Shown here piece after piece: positions 1 through 6,274 of a DNA stretch of 11,302 nt; position 1 is the stretch's first letter; the number at the start of each line of letters is the position of its first letter. A program made the translations under genes and the position numbers. This DNA is from CAZGUX01 sp046160045. Its GTDB lineage: Bacteria > Acidobacteriota > Terriglobia > Bryobacterales > Bryobacteraceae. The stretch spans positions 1 to 11,302 of the forward strand of contig JBJXGR010000352.1 in assembly GCA_046160045.1 (NCBI GenBank), given 5' to 3'. The notes beneath the pieces are model-generated. The model searched no databases and was not told the DNA's origin. It saw only the letters and a program-made list of their open reading frames with translations.

Positions 1-51
1 TGCACGCCGCGCCACCTGGTCGCGAAGGCGCTCACTGATGTCGCTGGCCAC
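1..51 (-). CDS. HNH endonuclease-like protein, N-terminal fragment (truncated by window edge)
   Basis: Only the first 17 codons are visible, read on the minus strand from a GTG at 51-49: VASDISERLRDQVARRA. This matches the usual opening of small HNH endonucleases, an Arg-rich helix just before the CxYC zinc-binding motif; that motif would lie outside the window. The start lies inside the last codons of the upstream small gene (20-bp overlap, different frame), an arrangement typical of translationally coupled pairs. The catalytic HNH residues cannot be seen, so the family call rests on the N-terminal pattern and on the neighbour. There is no clear Shine-Dalgarno before the GTG, which fits coupling to the upstream gene. 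Confidence 0.5.
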   Translation of the reverse strand, partial: MASDISERLRDQVARRA

Positions 52-289
52 TGGCGAGAATCTGACGGGCTTTCGCTTTGGCCATACGGAGAATGTGCTC
101 CAGTTCCATGAAGTGGTCCAATTCTCCTTTTTCGTCGGCCGACAACCCTTGTGTCTTATCGCGTTCGATCAACTCGGCAAGACGCTGCTGGGCTTCCGCC
201 GAAGGACGGAATTGAGCGACCGCCTCGGGCGTGGTTCCACCCGCGATGAACTCGATGATCTCCAGATAGGCTGGATTAGCCACACTCAT
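32..289 (-). CDS. Small helical protein, putative partner of the adjoining HNH endonuclease
   Basis: This 85-residue soluble protein begins MSVANPAYLEIIEFIAGG and contains a TTPEAVAQFRPS segment, a central RLAELIERDKTQGLSADEK stretch and a C-terminal helix rich in Ala, Lys and Arg (LEHILRMAKAKARQ). It belongs to a recurring family of roughly 80-residue hypothetical proteins that I recall as encoded just before HNH endonuclease or other small accessory genes. No catalytic motif is visible, and the role (antitoxin-like partner, adaptor or immunity protein) is unknown. I chose the ATG at 289; an in-frame TTG at 310 would add seven unconserved-looking residues. Its stop (TGA, 34-32) lies inside the HNH-like gene. 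It lies 100 bp downstream of the DUF1080 gene on the same strand, so cotranscription is possible. Confidence 0.75.
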   Translation of the reverse strand: MSVANPAYLEIIEFIAGGTTPEAVAQFRPSAEAQQRLAELIERDKTQGLSADEKGELDHFMELEHILRMAKAKARQILASGQRHQ

Positions 290-389
290 CCCACGCCCAT
301 CGTACAACAACCTATCGGCGGATCCGGGGATGGCTTTCGCCCTTAGTTTCGCCGTTGCGGTTCAACGCGACGATTGGGCTGGCTGATTC

Positions 390-1214
390 CTACGGCTGAT
401 CGTAGCCCCTCAGCCGCCGGATCCAGATGTTGCGGTACCGGACCGGCACATCGTGATCCTGCAATCCCAGCGGCTCTTCCGCTCCGTGCGGCGAGTACGT
501 CCCAACCACCCGATGCGCCATCCGGCCGATGATCTCCTGGCGATGTTGTGTGAGGACGCCATTGTGAAATACGGTCGCGTACCCGGGCTTGGCCAGTTTG
601 CCGCCCTCGAACTTCGGCGCTTCGAACATGATGTCATAGGTCTGCCACACGCCCGGCGGGCGCGAGGCGTTGACCAGCGGCGGCCACTGCCCATAAATGG
701 ACCCGGCCCCGCCGTCGGCGTAGGTTGGGTTGTTGTACGTGTCGAGCACCTGGATCTCGTAGCTGTTCATCAACAGCACGCCGCTGTTGCCCCGCCATTG
801 GCTGGTGCCATCCACCACCGCCGGGGAAGCCCATTCCACGTGCAACTGGCAATCGCCGAATTTCTCCTTGGTGATCAGGTCTCCCGTGCCAGGCACAATC
901 TCCATACCGCCGCCGCTGACCTTCCAGCGGCCCTCGGTCACCTTTCCGTCCTTGGCCCGGTTGATCCACTTCGACAGATCCTTGCCGTCGAACAGCACCA
1001 CGGCATCGGAAGGCGGCCGGGAACAGTCCGCGCCCGGGGTCACCACGCGCGGCCGCGGCCGCTCGATATCATGCACCCGCCACTTCTGTCCCGGCAGGCG
1101 CGGCGTATCGCTGTAGCCAACCGGCGACGTGCGGTTCTTCTTGTTGTCCGCCGCCACCAGACACAGGGCGGCCACGCCCACAACCACGCAGACGGCAATT
1201 CGAATTGCGCGCAT
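390..1214 (-). CDS. Exported DUF1080 protein (3-keto-disaccharide hydrolase fold)
   Basis: The 274-residue protein has an N-terminal signal peptide (residues 1-22, RAIR followed by a Val/Ala-rich core ending LVAAD), so it acts outside the cytoplasm. Residues 68-270 form one DUF1080 / 3-keto-disaccharide hydrolase domain (PF06439, a concanavalin-like jelly roll). Family landmarks are LFDGKDLSKW (74-83), DCQLHVEW (121-128), GNSGVLLM (142-149), YEIQVLDTY (152-160), GSIYGQ (171-176), FHNGVL (216-221) and PLGLQDHD with PVRYRNIWIR (248-266). Characterised members cleave 3-keto-glycosides made by sugar dehydrogenases; the substrate here is unknown. I chose the ATG at 1214 because GAGG lies 5 nt upstream; a GTG at 1220 would bury that site. 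It lies 34 bp downstream of the DUF1684 gene and is probably cotranscribed with it. The length suits single-domain members of the family. Confidence 0.9.
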   Translation of the reverse strand: MRAIRIAVCVVVGVAALCLVAADNKKNRTSPVGYSDTPRLPGQKWRVHDIERPRPRVVTPGADCSRPPSDAVVLFDGKDLSKWINRAKDGKVTEGRWKVSGGGMEIVPGTGDLITKEKFGDCQLHVEWASPAVVDGTSQWRGNSGVLLMNSYEIQVLDTYNNPTYADGGAGSIYGQWPPLVNASRPPGVWQTYDIMFEAPKFEGGKLAKPGYATVFHNGVLTQHRQEIIGRMAHRVVGTYSPHGAEEPLGLQDHDVPVRYRNIWIRRLRGYDQP

Positions 1215-1248
1215 CTTCACCTCGTTCCCGATCCGCTAGCGTAACACT

Positions 1249-2118
1249 TCAATGGCTCGCGCCATACCGCATCTCGCCGGCGCGAATCGCGGCGGCCACA
1301 TGATTCTGTTTCGGCGGCAGGGGGCACGTCGCATAGGGAGTGAACGCGCAGGGGGGATTGTAGGCCTTGTTGAAGTCGAGGTCCACCCGCCCGTTCTCTG
1401 GCAAGGCGGCATAGAGGAAACGCCCTGGCGGATACGTCTCCTTGCCGCTCGTGCCGTCTTTGAAGATGAAGAACAGCTCATTGTCTTCCAGGACGGGCTC
1501 CAATCGCACGGTGGTTCCGTCGAGTGCAAACTCGGCGATTCCGGGGCACGGCAAGTGCTCCACCATTCCCAGGACATTTGGCACGCGAATCGTTTTGCCG
1601 GCCGGATACGGCGTCCACCGGGCGATGACCCGGTACCGCCGATCCACGGGATACCATCGCAGGGACGTGAAACGCCGCCGCAGCGGGCTGTTGCGGTCAA
1701 TCAGCCGGATGCCGATTCGTTCGCCGCGTTCAATGACGAACATCGTCAGGTCGCGCACACTGATGGAGTCATTGAGCCCGACGTTGGGCTTCAATTCAAT
1801 CGGGTTCGCAGGCTTTCCGCCGCGGGTCACGCCGGCGCCCGCTTCCGGCACAAATCGCGTCACGCTGCCGTTCCGTTCGAAGCGGCCGACCTTCGCCGGC
1901 GCGGAACCTGGGGGCAGGACGACCTGATGGGATGGATCGGTTCCGGCCGTATTGACCCCTTCTTTCAGCCAGAACAACCCGGCGACCGTCAGCCAGCTTC
2001 CATCGGCCTTGAGCTTCGCTTCGCGATCGGCCCTCCAGCGCAGGATTTCACCTTCATAGGAATCGGCGGCGGCAAGAATTCCAATCGCTACCAGCATCAG
2101 ACCGGAGGTACGCCGCAT
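1249..2118 (-). CDS. Exported DUF1684 family protein
   Basis: The 289-residue protein starts with a short signal sequence (MRRTSGLMLVAIGILAAADS) and then shows the full DUF1684 pattern. Residues 25-52 carry the charged helix and SWLTVAGLFWL, residues 54-80 the segment with GTDP and VGRF, and residues 248-283 the diagnostic C-terminus DFNKAYNPPCAF...CPLPPKQNHVAAAIRAGE. The conserved Asn-Pro-Pro-Cys and Cys-Pro cluster near the C-terminus is the best landmark. The biochemical function of this family is not established. I preferred the ATG at 2118; a GTG at 2157 would extend the protein by 13 residues lacking signal-peptide character, and neither start has a clear Shine-Dalgarno. It is the first gene of a minus-strand unit leading into the DUF1080 gene and is transcribed divergently from the histidine kinase. 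Confidence 0.88.
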   Translation of the reverse strand: MRRTSGLMLVAIGILAAADSYEGEILRWRADREAKLKADGSWLTVAGLFWLKEGVNTAGTDPSHQVVLPPGSAPAKVGRFERNGSVTRFVPEAGAGVTRGGKPANPIELKPNVGLNDSISVRDLTMFVIERGERIGIRLIDRNSPLRRRFTSLRWYPVDRRYRVIARWTPYPAGKTIRVPNVLGMVEHLPCPGIAEFALDGTTVRLEPVLEDNELFFIFKDGTSGKETYPPGRFLYAALPENGRVDLDFNKAYNPPCAFTPYATCPLPPKQNHVAAAIRAGEMRYGASH

Positions 2119-2167
2119 ATGGCCATTGAAACATAGGATTCCAGCCCCGTAGCGCACGCTTTGGCAT

Positions 2168-2193
2168 GCAACGGGACTTTAGTTCCCCCGTGC
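2168..2193. promoter_or_regulatory. Imperfect dyad in the divergent DUF1684/kinase intergenic region
   Basis: The 150-bp region 2119-2268 separates two divergent genes and must hold promoters for both. I found no convincing -35/-10 pair in either direction. It contains one imperfect inverted repeat, GCAACGGGAC at 2168-2177 against TTCCCCCGTGC at 2183-2193, with a 5-nt centre. This could be an operator or an RNA hairpin. The evidence is the pairing alone. Confidence 0.25.
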
Positions 2194-2256
2194 GGACCGC
2201 CAAATCAATCACATTGAGAAATGTTCTTGCTTCGCGCCCGAGCGGGCCTCTATCGT

Positions 2257-2265
2257 AAGGAAAGG
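2257..2265 (+). promoter_or_regulatory. Ribosome binding site deciding the kinase start
   Basis: AAGGAAAGG lies directly before CTT-GTG, placing AGGA 7 nt upstream of the GTG at 2269. The alternative ATG at 2221 is preceded by CACATTGAGAA, which has no Shine-Dalgarno match. The ribosome site therefore favours the GTG start, 16 codons downstream of the ATG. Confidence 0.6.
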
Positions 2266-2268
2266 CTT

Positions 2269-3885
2269 GTGCGTTTTCCCGATACATCTACTCTCCTCGC
2301 CGATGGTGCGGGCTTCCTCGATGCGGAATGTGTTTCCAGCCTCGCGGCCCTGGGGCGCCGGCTGAAGAACGATCTCCCCAATCTCGACCGCCAGTTTCAA
2401 AACCGGCTCACCCGCGGCAGATCCTACGATTCGAAACAGATCAAAGCGCTATCGGCGATCACGCTCGGCGCCGCGGCGCGTATGTTCCAGCGCCGCCGGT
2501 CGTCCGACGACTTCCTGGAGCAGGTCAGCTACAGCGGCCGCCGACTCGCCAAACTCAATCTTTCCCCGCGCCAGGCCCTGCAGGCACTCAAGGTCTACGA
2601 TGCGTTGACCGACGCCCTTTTGCGGGATGCGCCCAGGCCGGATCCTCGCCTGCCGGTGGCCCGCGAACGCCTCCTGTTCTGCACCGCCCTCGGTCTCAAC
2701 AACGCCTTTCATCAAATCCAGCGAGCCGAGGCCGAAGCCTTTCACAACCTCTTCCAAGCCGAGCTCGAAGCCAAGAACCTGGACGAACTTCTCCGGCAGT
2801 TTCTCGAGAACCTGACCTCTACCTGCCAGGCGCAGGTGGGGCGCCTGCTTCTGTTTGCTCCGGGCACGGGCGATTCTGCCGCCAAGGCGGCCATCGGCGA
2901 TATCGGCCAATGGAACCCTACCCTCATCAGGAGTGCGCAGTTGCGCCAACTCTCTCGCACCCGGTACATCGTCTGCGGTGACCGTTCGGAATCCCTTCTT
3001 CTCGATGCGGGGCTCACGGGCCACTACCGTTCCTATTGGTCCGTTCCCTTGGTCGCGCATGGAGGACTGGCCGGCGTCATTCAACTGGGCTTCTCCACGC
3101 CTCGAAGCTGGCTTCCGCGCGAATTACAGTTGCTGAATGCCGCTGTCGAGCAGTGCCTGATGGCTGCCGAGAAGGCACGCCTGATCCAGGATCTCGCCGC
3201 GCGCGAGGAGCAGGTCCGGCAACTGGGTGAACACATGTGGCAGGTGGAGGAGGAGGAGCGGCGCCGCATCAGCCGCGAACTTCACGATGAGGCCGGCCAG
3301 TCCATGCTGTTCATCCGGTTGCAGCTCGAGATGCTGGAAAAGGTTCTGCCCCACGAGGTTCGGACAAAACTTGCTGAAATAAGGGATGTTACGGAACGAA
3401 CGATCATTGAGATCCGGCGCATCATCGCCGCGCTCAGCCCCGCCGTCCTCGAACAACTCGGCCTGGTTCCCGCCCTCCGGCAGCTAACCAGCCGCTTCCG
3501 CAGGCTTTACCCGATCCGAGTGCGCCTACACCTTCCGGCGAAACCTGCCCGCCTCCCCAGAGAGGCCGAGATCATTACTTACCGCCTGGTTCAGGAGTGC
3601 TACAACAATATCGCTAAACATTCCTCTGCTTCCACCGTAAACATTTACCTGAGTTCCTCCGATACTTACTTAGAACTTCGCGTAGAAGACAACGGAGTCG
3701 GATTCGAAGTCGACACTGCGCTGAGGAAACACAATTCGTTTGGCTTGTCAGGTATGCGGGAACGCGTTACATTGCTTGGTGGTAAGTTGACGATCCATAG
3801 CGTGGCAAGTAAGGGGACCACCATTGCGGCGACGCTGCCTCTGCGGGCTGGAAAGGACCGGGGCGCCAGAAGGAGCCAGGGCTAG
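2269..3885 (+). CDS. Soluble GAF-containing sensor histidine kinase, NarL/DegS type (HisKA_3)
   Basis: From GTG 2269 the protein has 538 residues and no membrane segment, so it senses in the cytoplasm. Residues about 20-150 form a helical N-terminal domain (containing DDFLEQVSYSGRRLAKLNLSP) that I recognise only as recurring in acidobacterial kinases. Residues about 170-305 are GAF-like, ending VPLVAHGGLAGVIQLGF, and a coiled-coil linker follows (about 306-330). The HisKA_3 dimerisation box is ERRRISRELHDEAGQ with phospho-acceptor His339. The ATPase domain (about 430-525) shows an N box with Asn446-Asn447 (ECYNNIAKH), DNGVGF (474-479) and GLSGMRERV (492-500). All residues needed for activity are present. 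The gene for a NarL-type response regulator begins 87 bp downstream, the likely phosphotransfer partner. The signal is unknown. GC content falls sharply within the ATPase-domain coding region (about 46% over 3601-3780). If the ATG at 2221 is used, add 16 to all positions. Confidence 0.92.
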   Translation: MRFPDTSTLLADGAGFLDAECVSSLAALGRRLKNDLPNLDRQFQNRLTRGRSYDSKQIKALSAITLGAAARMFQRRRSSDDFLEQVSYSGRRLAKLNLSPRQALQALKVYDALTDALLRDAPRPDPRLPVARERLLFCTALGLNNAFHQIQRAEAEAFHNLFQAELEAKNLDELLRQFLENLTSTCQAQVGRLLLFAPGTGDSAAKAAIGDIGQWNPTLIRSAQLRQLSRTRYIVCGDRSESLLLDAGLTGHYRSYWSVPLVAHGGLAGVIQLGFSTPRSWLPRELQLLNAAVEQCLMAAEKARLIQDLAAREEQVRQLGEHMWQVEEEERRRISRELHDEAGQSMLFIRLQLEMLEKVLPHEVRTKLAEIRDVTERTIIEIRRIIAALSPAVLEQLGLVPALRQLTSRFRRLYPIRVRLHLPAKPARLPREAEIITYRLVQECYNNIAKHSSASTVNIYLSSSDTYLELRVEDNGVGFEVDTALRKHNSFGLSGMRERVTLLGGKLTIHSVASKGTTIAATLPLRAGKDRGARRSQG

Positions 3886-3972
3886 GGGTCATATTCCTTG
3901 CCGGTCCTGCCTTAGGGAAGACCTCGTAAGGTTGTCGAGCCATCGAGAGGAAGAGGAGTCAAGAAAGAAGTT

Positions 3973-4638
3973 ATGGCGAAAATCCGAGTTTTGCTCACCG
4001 ATGACCATACGCTGTTCCGCCAGGGCATCAAAACACTGATCTCCGCGGAACCGGACATGGAAGTGGTCGGGGAAGCCTCCAATGGCACGGACGCGGTCAC
4101 CAAAGCGGCCGAGGCTCGCCCCGATGTGATTCTGATGGATATCGGAATGCCCGGCCTCAGCAGCTTCGAAGCGACCCGCCAGGTCAAGAAGAACCGGCCG
4201 GAAACCAAGGTTCTCTTCCTGACCATGTATGACGACGAGGATTATCTGGTCGAGTGCATGGAGGTCGGAGCCAGCGGGTACGTGCTGAAGGACAGCCCCG
4301 CGGCTCAGTTGGTCGCGGCGATCCGGGATGTGCAACGCGGCGGCAGTTACTTGAGCCCTCGGATGTTGTCGCAACTGGTGGACGACTTCCGTTCGCGCAT
4401 CAAGTCCGCGCACCGCCTCCCGCGGTTCGCCACACTGACCACGCGCGAAAAGGAGGTTCTGAAACTGCTCGCCGAAGGCAACTCGGTGAAGGAGATCGCG
4501 TGCGGGTTGAAGCTCAGTGTGAAGACCGTCGAGGCCCACAAGTTCAACCTCATGCGCAAGCTCGACATTCACAACAAAGCGCAGCTCGTGCAGTACGCGA
4601 TCCAGAAGAAGATCATCAAGATCCCGTTGGCAGGCTGA
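3973..4638 (+). CDS. NarL/FixJ-family response regulator transcription factor
   Basis: The 221-residue protein is a complete two-domain regulator. The receiver domain (residues 4-120) has the acidic pair Asp10-Asp11, phospho-acceptor Asp56 in DVILMDIGMPG, Thr84 in LFLTMYD and Lys106 in YVLKDS. The C-terminal LuxR-type helix-turn-helix (about 150-212) reads LTTREKEVLKLLAEGNSVKEIA, then SVKTVEAHKFNLMRKL, with the recognition helix around residues 180-195. It presumably binds promoter DNA after phosphorylation by the kinase encoded just upstream. Its targets cannot be read from the window. The start is preceded by a purine-rich leader (AAGAAAGAAG) rather than a consensus Shine-Dalgarno; AGGAG is 14 nt away. 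The length is normal for the family and no key residue is missing. Confidence 0.95.
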   Translation: MAKIRVLLTDDHTLFRQGIKTLISAEPDMEVVGEASNGTDAVTKAAEARPDVILMDIGMPGLSSFEATRQVKKNRPETKVLFLTMYDDEDYLVECMEVGASGYVLKDSPAAQLVAAIRDVQRGGSYLSPRMLSQLVDDFRSRIKSAHRLPRFATLTTREKEVLKLLAEGNSVKEIACGLKLSVKTVEAHKFNLMRKLDIHNKAQLVQYAIQKKIIKIPLAG

Positions 4639-4832
4639 GTCACCAAGGCCAACGCCCTGGCGGCTGCTGGAACCGGATCTCGCGGCTGCCGGCTTCGGGC
4701 CGGGACGTGGCCGGCCCTGGGGCGCCTGGCAACGGTGGCCTCCCCTGAAGCGGCTTCTGACATTGCTCCGGGAGGGACCAGGTTGAGCCGCGGAGTGACG
4801 TTCACCGGCGGCCGGCGCAGGATTCCACGTTC

Positions 4833-4851
4833 GCGCGGATGTCCTCCGCGC
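4833..4851 (+). other. Perfect 7-bp stem-loop
   Basis: GCGCGGA (4833-4839) pairs perfectly with TCCGCGC (4845-4851) around a 5-nt loop, TGTCC. It is followed only by TTGCTG, so by itself it is a weak terminator candidate. It is the first of three hairpins within 135 bp. Confidence 0.35.
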
Positions 4852-4860
4852 TTGCTGAAT

Positions 4861-4909
4861 GGCCGGGTTCACCGACTCGCGCCCTCCATGGGTGAGCCCG
4901 GCCTCTTTT
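4861..4909 (+). terminator. Rho-independent terminator candidate after the two-component genes
   Basis: GGCCGGGTTCACC (4861-4873) pairs with GGTGAGCCCGGCC (4891-4903) over 13 bp with a single G-U pair and a 17-nt loop. TCTTTT follows immediately (4904-4909). Stem plus U-rich tail is the standard intrinsic terminator layout for plus-strand transcription. It lies 222 bp beyond the response regulator stop, so that transcript would have a long 3' UTR. Confidence 0.6.
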
Positions 4910-4930
4910 GCTGTCTCCTCCTTCTCTTGT

Positions 4931-4976
4931 CCGGCGGAGGTCCGGTGTTCCGGACCTCCGCTGGCGGTCTTTCCTT
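4931..4976 (+). terminator. Second strong hairpin, tandem terminator candidate
   Basis: CCGGCGGAGGTCCGG (4931-4945) pairs with CCGGACCTCCGCTGG (4950-4964) over 15 bp with one G-U pair and a tight TGTT tetraloop. The tail CGGTCTTTCCTT is pyrimidine-rich but not a clean U tract. It sits 30 bp before the promoter at 4994 and may insulate it from read-through. Confidence 0.5.
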
Positions 4977-4993
4977 CAATCGCGCATCCGTCC

Positions 4994-5022
4994 TTGGCAT
5001 CGGCCTTCAACCTGATTACAAT
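4994..5022 (+). promoter_or_regulatory. Near-consensus sigma70 promoter for the cupin/epimerase operon
   Basis: TTGGCA (4994-4999) and TACAAT (5017-5022) are separated by exactly 17 bp; each hexamer matches the consensus at five of six positions. A start of transcription near 5029 would give a leader of about 30 nt containing GGAAG (5049-5053), 6 nt before the ATG at 5060. Confidence 0.65.
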
Positions 5023-5059
5023 GCAGGTGGATCCGAATCCAATATCGCGGAAGTTTCTC

Positions 5060-6274
5060 ATGTCGAATACGCCACTTCTACGCGACGCCCTCTCCGCCGG
5101 AGACGGTGTCGTCCGCCTGGCCCCCTGCTGGGTTCCCCGCTCCTTTCTGATGCCGGGCGGCCGTCTAAAACTCGATCCCCGCGACCTGTATGCGCTCGGA
5201 GCCCATCGCGGCGGCATTGACGAACGGTGGTTTTCTTCCACCACCAACGCCGACAACGGTCCCGGAACGCCGGCTGACGAAGGTCTCAGCTACATTGATT
5301 ACAAAGGCAAGCGAATTCTCCTCAAAGAGGCGGTCGAGGATGCCGGCCACCAGTTCCTGGGTGCGGAGGTGATGGCTGAATACGGCGGCTGGAACATTCT
5401 CTGCAAGTTCTTTGACAACCTCGGCCCCATTCCCCACCACATGCACCAGATGGAGGAGCACGCGAAAAAAGTGGGCCGCAAAGGAAAACCCGAAGCGTAC
5501 TACTTCCCACCCCAATACAATTTCAAGGACAACCATTTCCCGTATACCTTCATGGGCCTCGAGCCAGGCACCACCAAGGACGACATCCGGCGTTGCCTGG
5601 AGAGATGGAATGAGGGTGACAACGGCATCCTGTATCATTCCCGCGCCTACAGGCTGAAACCCGGGACAGGCTGGCAGATCGACGCCGGCATCCTGCATGC
5701 CCCCGGTTCGCTCGTTACGTACGAACCGCAGGTGAACTCGGACGTGTTTGGCATGTTCCAGTCGCTGGTCGAAGGCCGGCCCGTGCCACGAGCATTGCTG
5801 GTCAAGGACGTCCCCGCGGAACTCCACAACGATCTGGACTACCTCATCAGCATGCTCGACTGGGAGGCCAACGTCGATCCCGAGTTCGCCAAACACCGCT
5901 GGTTCCAGCCGAGGCGGGTTCGCGACGAGGCCGAGATGCGCGACTCCGGCTACTCGGAGAAGTGGGTCGTTTACTCGACGCCCCACTATTCGGCGAAAGA
6001 ACTGACGGTGTTCCCCAAGCGCACCGTGATGGTCAAAGACCCGGTCGCGTACGGATTGATCCTGACGCAAGGGTTCGGCCGCGTGGGTGCGATGGAAGTC
6101 GAGACCCCGACCTTGATCCGCTACGGGGAAATGACCCGCGACGAATTGTTCGTAACCGCGGCGGCCGCCCAGCGCGGCGTCGTGGTCACCAACACCAGCG
6201 AGACCGAGAATCTTGTCATGCTGAAACACTTCGGCCCGGGCAACCCGGACGCGAAAGGACTCACGCTCCAATGA
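5060..6274 (+). CDS. Cupin-fold protein related to class I mannose-6-phosphate isomerase
   Basis: The 404-residue cytoplasmic protein has no signal peptide. It resembles a long family of phosphomannose-isomerase-like cupins found in Acidobacteria and Planctomycetes. Candidate metal ligands are His126, His127 and His129 in PIPHHMHQ, Glu145 in KPEAYYF and His213 in DAGILHAPGS. This is the His-x-His ... Glu ... His layout of zinc-dependent aldose-ketose isomerases. Residues about 330-392 could form a second cupin-like sheet. The substrate is unknown; a free or phosphorylated aldose/ketose is inferred. The ATG at 5060 was chosen for its GGAAG site and for the upstream promoter; the frame stays open upstream to 4859, but that part crosses the terminators. 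The stop overlaps the start of the epimerase gene (ATGA, 6271-6274), so the two proteins are translationally coupled and probably act in one pathway. Confidence 0.8.
   Translation: MSNTPLLRDALSAGDGVVRLAPCWVPRSFLMPGGRLKLDPRDLYALGAHRGGIDERWFSSTTNADNGPGTPADEGLSYIDYKGKRILLKEAVEDAGHQFLGAEVMAEYGGWNILCKFFDNLGPIPHHMHQMEEHAKKVGRKGKPEAYYFPPQYNFKDNHFPYTFMGLEPGTTKDDIRRCLERWNEGDNGILYHSRAYRLKPGTGWQIDAGILHAPGSLVTYEPQVNSDVFGMFQSLVEGRPVPRALLVKDVPAELHNDLDYLISMLDWEANVDPEFAKHRWFQPRRVRDEAEMRDSGYSEKWVVYSTPHYSAKELTVFPKRTVMVKDPVAYGLILTQGFGRVGAMEVETPTLIRYGEMTRDELFVTAAAAQRGVVVTNTSETENLVMLKHFGPGNPDAKGLTLQ

Larger units (their letters stand above)
4639..5059 (+). other. Intergenic region with three hairpins and a promoter
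   Basis: No credible gene lies in these 421 bases; reading frames crossing it are extensions or antisense shadows of neighbours. The first ~190 bases show nothing recognisable. After that come three stem-loops (4833-4851, 4861-4903, 4931-4964) and a sigma70-like promoter (4994-5022) for the downstream sugar genes, each listed separately. Confidence 0.6.

Noticed and set aside
453..1244. Long plus-strand open frame (263 codons) opposite the DUF1080 gene
   Set aside because: It is antisense to a gene with clear family motifs; its His/Arg/Pro-rich composition is typical of mirror frames in GC-rich DNA.
1249..2157. Similar peptide MRYGA at the extended start and at the end of the DUF1684 frame
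   Set aside because: Short coincidence; the underlying DNA differs and the upstream start is not the preferred one.
4859..5059. 67-codon N-terminal extension of the cupin protein
   Set aside because: It crosses two hairpins and the promoter, and lacks conserved-looking sequence; ATG 5060 has a ribosome site.
3889..5256. 455-codon minus-strand open frame over the response regulator and the following intergenic region
   Set aside because: It crosses the NarL-type regulator, both terminators and the promoter, has low-complexity Arg/Gly/Ser composition and no recognisable domain.
5165..6271. 368-codon minus-strand open frame opposite the cupin gene
   Set aside because: Antisense shadow; the plus strand has conserved residues, a promoter, a ribosome site and a coupled downstream gene.
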